This document shows positions 63,901 to 64,000 of a DNA stretch of 64,000 nucleotides, one piece after another; positions within the stretch are counted from its first letter, which is position 1, and each line of letters opens with the position of its first letter. The notes beneath the pieces were generated by a model. That model ran no database searches. It was not told where the DNA came from and saw only the letters and a program-made list of their open reading frames with translations. The position numbers and the translations under genes were made by a program. Source of the DNA: CAZQGO01 sp964593065 (GTDB taxonomy: Bacteria > Oederibacteriota > JAAXVQ01); contig CAZQGO010000008.1 of the NCBI GenBank assembly GCA_964593065.1, positions 1-64,000 on the forward strand, given 5' to 3'.

Positions 63901-64000
63901 GGTGTGGAAGACCTGGCTGCGCAGGGAGAAGTAGGTAAAAGCCTGTCCGATCATGGTCGTCAGGACGCGTCCCGGCGGCCAGGTTCTGAGGAGCACCACC
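54985..64000 (-). CDS. giant multi-spanning membrane protein (3' 3,004 codons visible), function unknown
   Basis: The frame is open from the right edge to the stop at 54985, so the real protein is longer than 3,004 residues and its start is not visible. Hydrophobic clusters lie at visible residues about 80-122 and, with some seven or more helices, about 1,820-2,045. The stretches between are long, soluble, charged and mostly helical. Near residue 1,115 'LDGGSASRNLPMQ' is followed by 'QDIGAFRPERG' and 'YGLVGGTTKIIDDADDPN', a conserved-looking core of unknown activity. The C-terminal 120 residues are Ala/Pro-rich. I recognise no catalytic family with confidence. Very large proteins are known in Omnitrophota. 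It neighbours beta-glucan genes, but no link can be shown. Confidence 0.85.
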   Translation of the reverse strand, partial: VVLLRTWPPGRVLTTMIGQAFTYFSLRSQVFHTALYLTQRFVREGLGNLAHRLMSFYWKTGAQSEGETSVGISLQAYFAHEYMLKMVLLGGAWLVLAMTGFFPGVFVLMGLSVLLGHLLSPFEFWFVSETGRSYDYQGHNLFNARAEMNSWLADQEKTWVEAQDIQAQSAPYGVVRAGENSIYIDFGKVKDFVTSIQSFLNQNNRDSNYNPGVDEAKKDIDYGSVLRGHHGLREQESGIYRGSLIGDVVWMGPQRNVLTVELDADALGVEVDHEKIGMAATAEDSDLQDLRAFAQRNPLLELRAGDDGGRQLVITIREDSPGQWESAAAEFQRVVEHMKNPALQNALAQVADVSRRLGSFNHDLRIKMHEATLYRTTRILLANGVGDAEAWDLYFVGKVRGEEAYAARFRELLRNHADQDEAIRRQLAAEVLQPRILQDASLSHMQSVRDEARRQYEAGTIDVLDRRWADANFTPLYDSPDPYLQFKEEDFARALVLANMAVRPTARVVKDQADGRLELQVSPFIIFGENLVEEGVVGRQAVIFNTWARSVQVAENAMSWYAYAPETEIVAGKRVKGKKLEGDMFTHVLMQQGGVTYVVPVRNLIAMDAKQTVKNITLMDLAAFPVPLVNILQMKEYNIPDHAPGKLFSYKEMRAIDKDNTLALRHIMKAETRAPKLTAAKRLDFEPDEFLNIFDGGTRPARALLTQEELQALSTDGVGIITEWTRTNYARRNLRQIHEREYIHTRVQAGRRVVDREYYLLPAGTDFEASPDERARVAYDLGYINHDRAYADLTPEERAAADQGWRELGWRGEGQVEQRRLLRWYRTESMYRVSRAYYGITKLNEDSPYWNQPGMQQLQALRTRVQERIEAGLDRDRIAALEARYKENGGLLTRDDGEELVALRAQETREARFDRLERHYGIILQNLNLHLSRIAYRPGENAPDLVVGVTTEQSEKQMQFVFRNLHDAGIIPPDSPPVFMIGQPNAGRSIRSTGAAIFNAIDQLNQRGHFSRAEHLTLPGGRTIPVELRPRITAFLEELARRSHGSYQVRANGISLEGNALDLVESFPDHESYEAYLNQGVDALLDAVADVDPDLADDLGRAILGFASVHVQIVLDGGSASRNLPMQIAEGSEMKGAQGGFAEGREGYEQIFVQDIGAFRPERGLAARLLNGDASRLLIKPETLPPNVSYGLVGGTTKIIDDADDPNYEGNRYLFSIYGYGVTDFFDNITLFFEKYKGDMSLFKSAAQANEAVMNTFMALFKGKFFEAALRAWNTYTNYHGEALGSGGDTVNDISIHTMAASTKDRKADLAELAWRDDDIPLYEKIGRLADAHQLDERESMQLVHHGLTNLSLVEGTVANRMLLIVPHLTRIPELRDIMARETEVLSHRKQVMLERLAAVRGAIGNKEFASVEQLLSSLQQFDDPEAERPASALVPALVAMLEYQGGLKSYREFETPDAERARHLREVSEYLDGFFQEESRKLDDIQKNRDAVLGGRLTGKDLQSASENWWNSFAPATRVRFVRLYLDYRTRMLEQHIEAQFEAWIKKFNAAETEHLRSLVDTPFEMTAEEVEQNLRGAGFDPAQVPAWQALRGRWENLSQEDRYRAVSAIERAVQRRLVGGERARRMWDLFSYRERQAGMDFYFNNLPGVITDDALVKKMKEHENVNMLRRYQQLTARIAENLPRTANGLKNLQNHPELFLMSIQHVTGRMKLIEPPAETQFVEEPPAAEYFDAEGTDNRDFLQFLTDAGIIDKEHMAAYLEPRTEAAAQAQGRPTIPYMGETLIQFGKEQTQVARMVSERFGRETLVPVAREVIGERRRGARGVITGVINTLLLFLLAACSWSGVTSGLTDAAARFGAWVAGLGLLAGMGLLLARRWRDVLVSAFFRLSPLFEAWAKREQVPYHVVDGIEGIVGYLTGGVLHGTAGRFIFLGVLYILSTQLGSFLLALAVVAVLVGAFALLAHLLERAYAGAGNLFRGIAGNTLIGAALGYVVYATAHGYILAAVPWLAASLAWLPVVLLVTVAALYLGAFLVARFVPLANRPDLASKVWNTRHVLEALPQVWRNTMYKVESDVLKKSLEDPALQDLQQQVRGISIMIKAFEVFTVKSFTSEGFLGDPAIFDTLTTIWRTPSTTATGEPGQSAETFIRDVVFQGNYPDRLARALAELPAEGVTYRQYSAALHKALNGARWDLQNRNRFLREQGQVFKELSTLGALRGPEGEILYQMQDEQGNVTLASAMGALRQARQMLAKTISMRHGEGRRIRDTSLEDFKNFVENKLRELEQAGKPYQSLEVEELFIILQQLTGIFVYYRKTLGETAAELHKSAKWSRGDINTGVDQAAVVLRFPELVQQQNRAGLAAQLLTTGLSANPAEAQASVERIFDWLEARARSLGRPGLVGTVPMDLLRDLVSDTVSTIANNTSLVSLEEEGRFDVQDRILEQLMRLMNNPRLVQTLTQEQMRALVMAIALEPYGELMLGNPRADGSMLAGDFLQKLGWPQEQVWMVQDLLFNHRTLLTGEGSLPVMMSSRRRAGDRQFALLLNLYEQLLLTDDASFTAGEIENLDQILGDPDYQTEWGRHRLDLMFTHWGVAPEQIPAGVEAFFREADQIPDANLQQSFLEWFNNLILVQGTAEALEKVYEANGRDLQTTAQTMARMFYLSYKLNSRVGTFRIASDRVNHLRDMNEVLQTTLSIPNIDVLYAAKKPMYSLDAYKYRGPLEMEDLMFWVEGGNTIVLGNTYLRNMPGIQVFLLDPGRRSATRTDYPKYRTEQAVVDWLATDQGQLSMTQEVKRTGDVSRVLPEVIPTILDRFRRDYVGFEQHAEEVQPLFLQVVRELGRLEGLTIGNLDQAIDRAFGAVEGGRGGIPIAAPVRQATRRAIWEWIIGPLGFRRPSAEDAAAGRPAGPVAPPGVALVQQIEEVATAPVPRAPVPAQPTARPGAVFLARETLQEILAERPNLGQVVRLLLLPRLERASGYAQPGTPQWTLDKLLQRNRPLMGIDNAL

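Noticed and set aside
54985..64000. Assignment of the giant protein to GT48 glucan synthase or GT84 cyclic beta-1,2-glucan synthase
   Set aside because: I looked for the conserved motifs of these families in the visible part and found none; neighbouring glucan genes alone are not evidence.

Overview
The window is GC-rich (roughly 60-65% by eye) bacterial DNA, almost all of it read on the minus strand. The organism has two membranes: there are TonB/ExbB/ExbD proteins, an OmpA-type peptidoglycan-binding domain, PorV-like and other outer-membrane beta-barrels, several lipoproteins, and secreted proteins ending in FlgD-like or type-IX-like sorting domains. Together with many plant/algal-glucan-type glycoside hydrolases and one gene of more than 3,000 codons, this fits an uncultured Omnitrophota-like or FCB/Elusimicrobiota-like lineage. 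That placement is an inference; no rRNA or universal marker gene is in the window.

Layout. (A) 1-5.4 kb: a MoxR-DUF58-VWA-VWA-TPR ('Bat/CoxE-like') operon. (B) 5.7-8.7 kb: a FIST-domain sensor with an 80-aa partner gene, divergent from a short membrane-anchored chemoreceptor-like protein. (C) 8.8-12.6 kb: a second Bat-type cluster (BatD-like, two VWA proteins, TPR protein) without its own MoxR or DUF58, read from a strong promoter that seems to give a leaderless mRNA. (D) 12.7-15.1 kb: an orphan sugar-binding lipoprotein and a secreted jelly-roll-like protein. (E) 15.2-22 kb: an energised envelope operon (1,007-aa TPR protein, a FlgD-Ig/OmpA-like protein, ExbB, ExbD, ExbD, TonB) interrupted by a 435-bp gap dense in inverted repeats. 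(F) 22.2-27.4 kb: a PorV/OmpA fusion, a sorted surface protein, two fimbrial-chaperone-like proteins and a small abundant-looking exported protein; this looks like a surface-structure assembly locus I cannot match to a named system. (G) 27.9-33.5 kb: three more outer-membrane/secreted proteins under one promoter. (H) 33.6-41.7 kb: an ABC sugar importer (binding protein, two permeases, no ATPase) in one operon with a 1,643-aa exported GH2 enzyme carrying three copies of an Ig-plus-binding-module unit. (I) 42-45 kb: three exported binding-module proteins with Pro/Thr-rich linkers. (J) 45-54.7 kb: a beta-glucan block, with a cytoplasmic GH94 phosphorylase and GH35 glycosidase on one strand and an exported binding protein and a GH5 glucanase on the other, divergent from a consensus promoter. 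(K) 55-64 kb: the 3' 9 kb of a giant membrane-protein gene that leaves the window.

Working together: extracellular GH5 and GH2 enzymes and the exported binding proteins would break and hold polysaccharide; the importer and the cytoplasmic GH94/GH35 enzymes would take up and phosphorolyse or hydrolyse the oligosaccharides. The two MoxR/VWA clusters and the TonB-ExbB-ExbD-TPR operon are envelope maintenance or assembly machinery. The most original parts are the surface-assembly locus (22.2-27.4 kb), the split/duplicated Bat system around a FIST sensor, the modular GH2, and the giant protein.
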